Shown here: positions 1 to 5,147 of the stretch, one piece after another
Numbering within the stretch: position 1 is the first letter of the stretch
Layout of the letters: each line of letters starts with the position of its first letter
NCBI GenBank assembly: GCA_028868335.1
Contig: JAGWUU010000222.1
Span: 1-5,147, forward strand
DNA: 5,147 nt
From: Sphingomonadales bacterium
Lineage (GTDB): Bacteria > Pseudomonadota > Alphaproteobacteria > Sphingomonadales > Sphingomonadaceae
Direction: 5' to 3'
Position numbers and translations under genes: made by a program
Notes under the pieces: generated by a model
What the model saw: only the letters and a program-made list of their open reading frames with translations
Databases searched by the model: none
What the model was told of the DNA's origin: nothing

Positions 1-1017
<1,017 letters not shown>

Positions 1018-1024
1018 GTCTCGA

Positions 1025-1031
1025 TCCCTCT
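1025..1031 (-). promoter_or_regulatory. Shine-Dalgarno sequence of rpoC
   Basis: On the minus strand AGAGGGA (1031-1025) is followed by 7 bases (TCGAGAC) and then the rpoC ATG at 1017. The purine-rich match and the spacing suit a ribosome-binding site and fix the rpoC start. It means rpoC can initiate translation on its own despite lying close behind rpoB. Confidence 0.8.
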
Positions 1032-1061
1032 AGGGGTGAATAGCTTGGGCGGGGCAGGGGA

Positions 1062-1081
1062 GGGCGGCGTTCCGGCCGCCC
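1062..1081 (-). promoter_or_regulatory. GC-rich hairpin in the rpoB-rpoC spacer
   Basis: On the minus strand GGGCGGC (1081-1075), a 6-base loop CGGAAC, and GCCGCCC (1068-1062) form a perfect 7-bp all-GC stem. It begins 7 bases after the rpoB TAA. No T-run follows (the next bases are TCCCCTGCCCC), so it does not look like an intrinsic terminator, and co-transcription of rpoC is expected. It could be an RNA stability or processing element, a pause site, or a chance product of high GC. The inverted repeat is seen directly; any function is inferred. Confidence 0.45.
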
Positions 1082-1088
1082 GATCCCA

Positions 1089-5147
<4,059 letters not shown>

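Noticed and set aside
1062..1081. Intrinsic terminator between rpoB and rpoC
   Set aside because: The stem is GC-rich but is followed by a C-rich sequence with no T-run, and rpoC is expected to be transcribed with rpoB.

Overview
The window holds two incomplete protein genes and the short gap between them. All real coding is on the minus strand, so transcription runs from high to low coordinates. They are the two large catalytic subunits of bacterial RNA polymerase: rpoB (beta), missing only its N-terminus beyond the right edge, and rpoC (beta'), of which only the N-terminal 339 codons are present before the left edge. This is the conserved bacterial rpoB-rpoC gene order. No RNA gene, mobile element, CRISPR array or clear promoter was seen, and there is no gene-free stretch longer than 71 bases.

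The DNA is GC-rich with strong G/C preference at third codon positions. Wording of both proteins (for example [20 protein letters not shown] in RpoB and MNDLTKFTNQMAKPETFDQI at the RpoC start) fits Alphaproteobacteria, most likely Sphingomonadales. This placement is from memory of family sequences, not from a search.

Layout, right to left: 5147-1089 is rpoB (1352 visible residues, TAA stop), including the rifampicin-binding cluster (3695-3609) and the active-site lysine motif near 1991-1956. 1088-1018 is a 71-base spacer with a perfect 7-bp GC hairpin just after the rpoB stop, then a C-rich stretch, then a good Shine-Dalgarno sequence. 1017-1 is the start of rpoC, with an intact four-cysteine zinc site, cut at the beginning of the switch-2 region.

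The two proteins assemble with two alpha subunits and omega into core polymerase and together form the active-site cleft. The spacing and the lack of a terminator suggest one co-transcribed message. I found no undescribed system here. The most thought-provoking feature is the rpoB-rpoC spacer, where the hairpin arm and the rpoC ribosome-binding site could compete for pairing; this is a low-confidence structural hypothesis.
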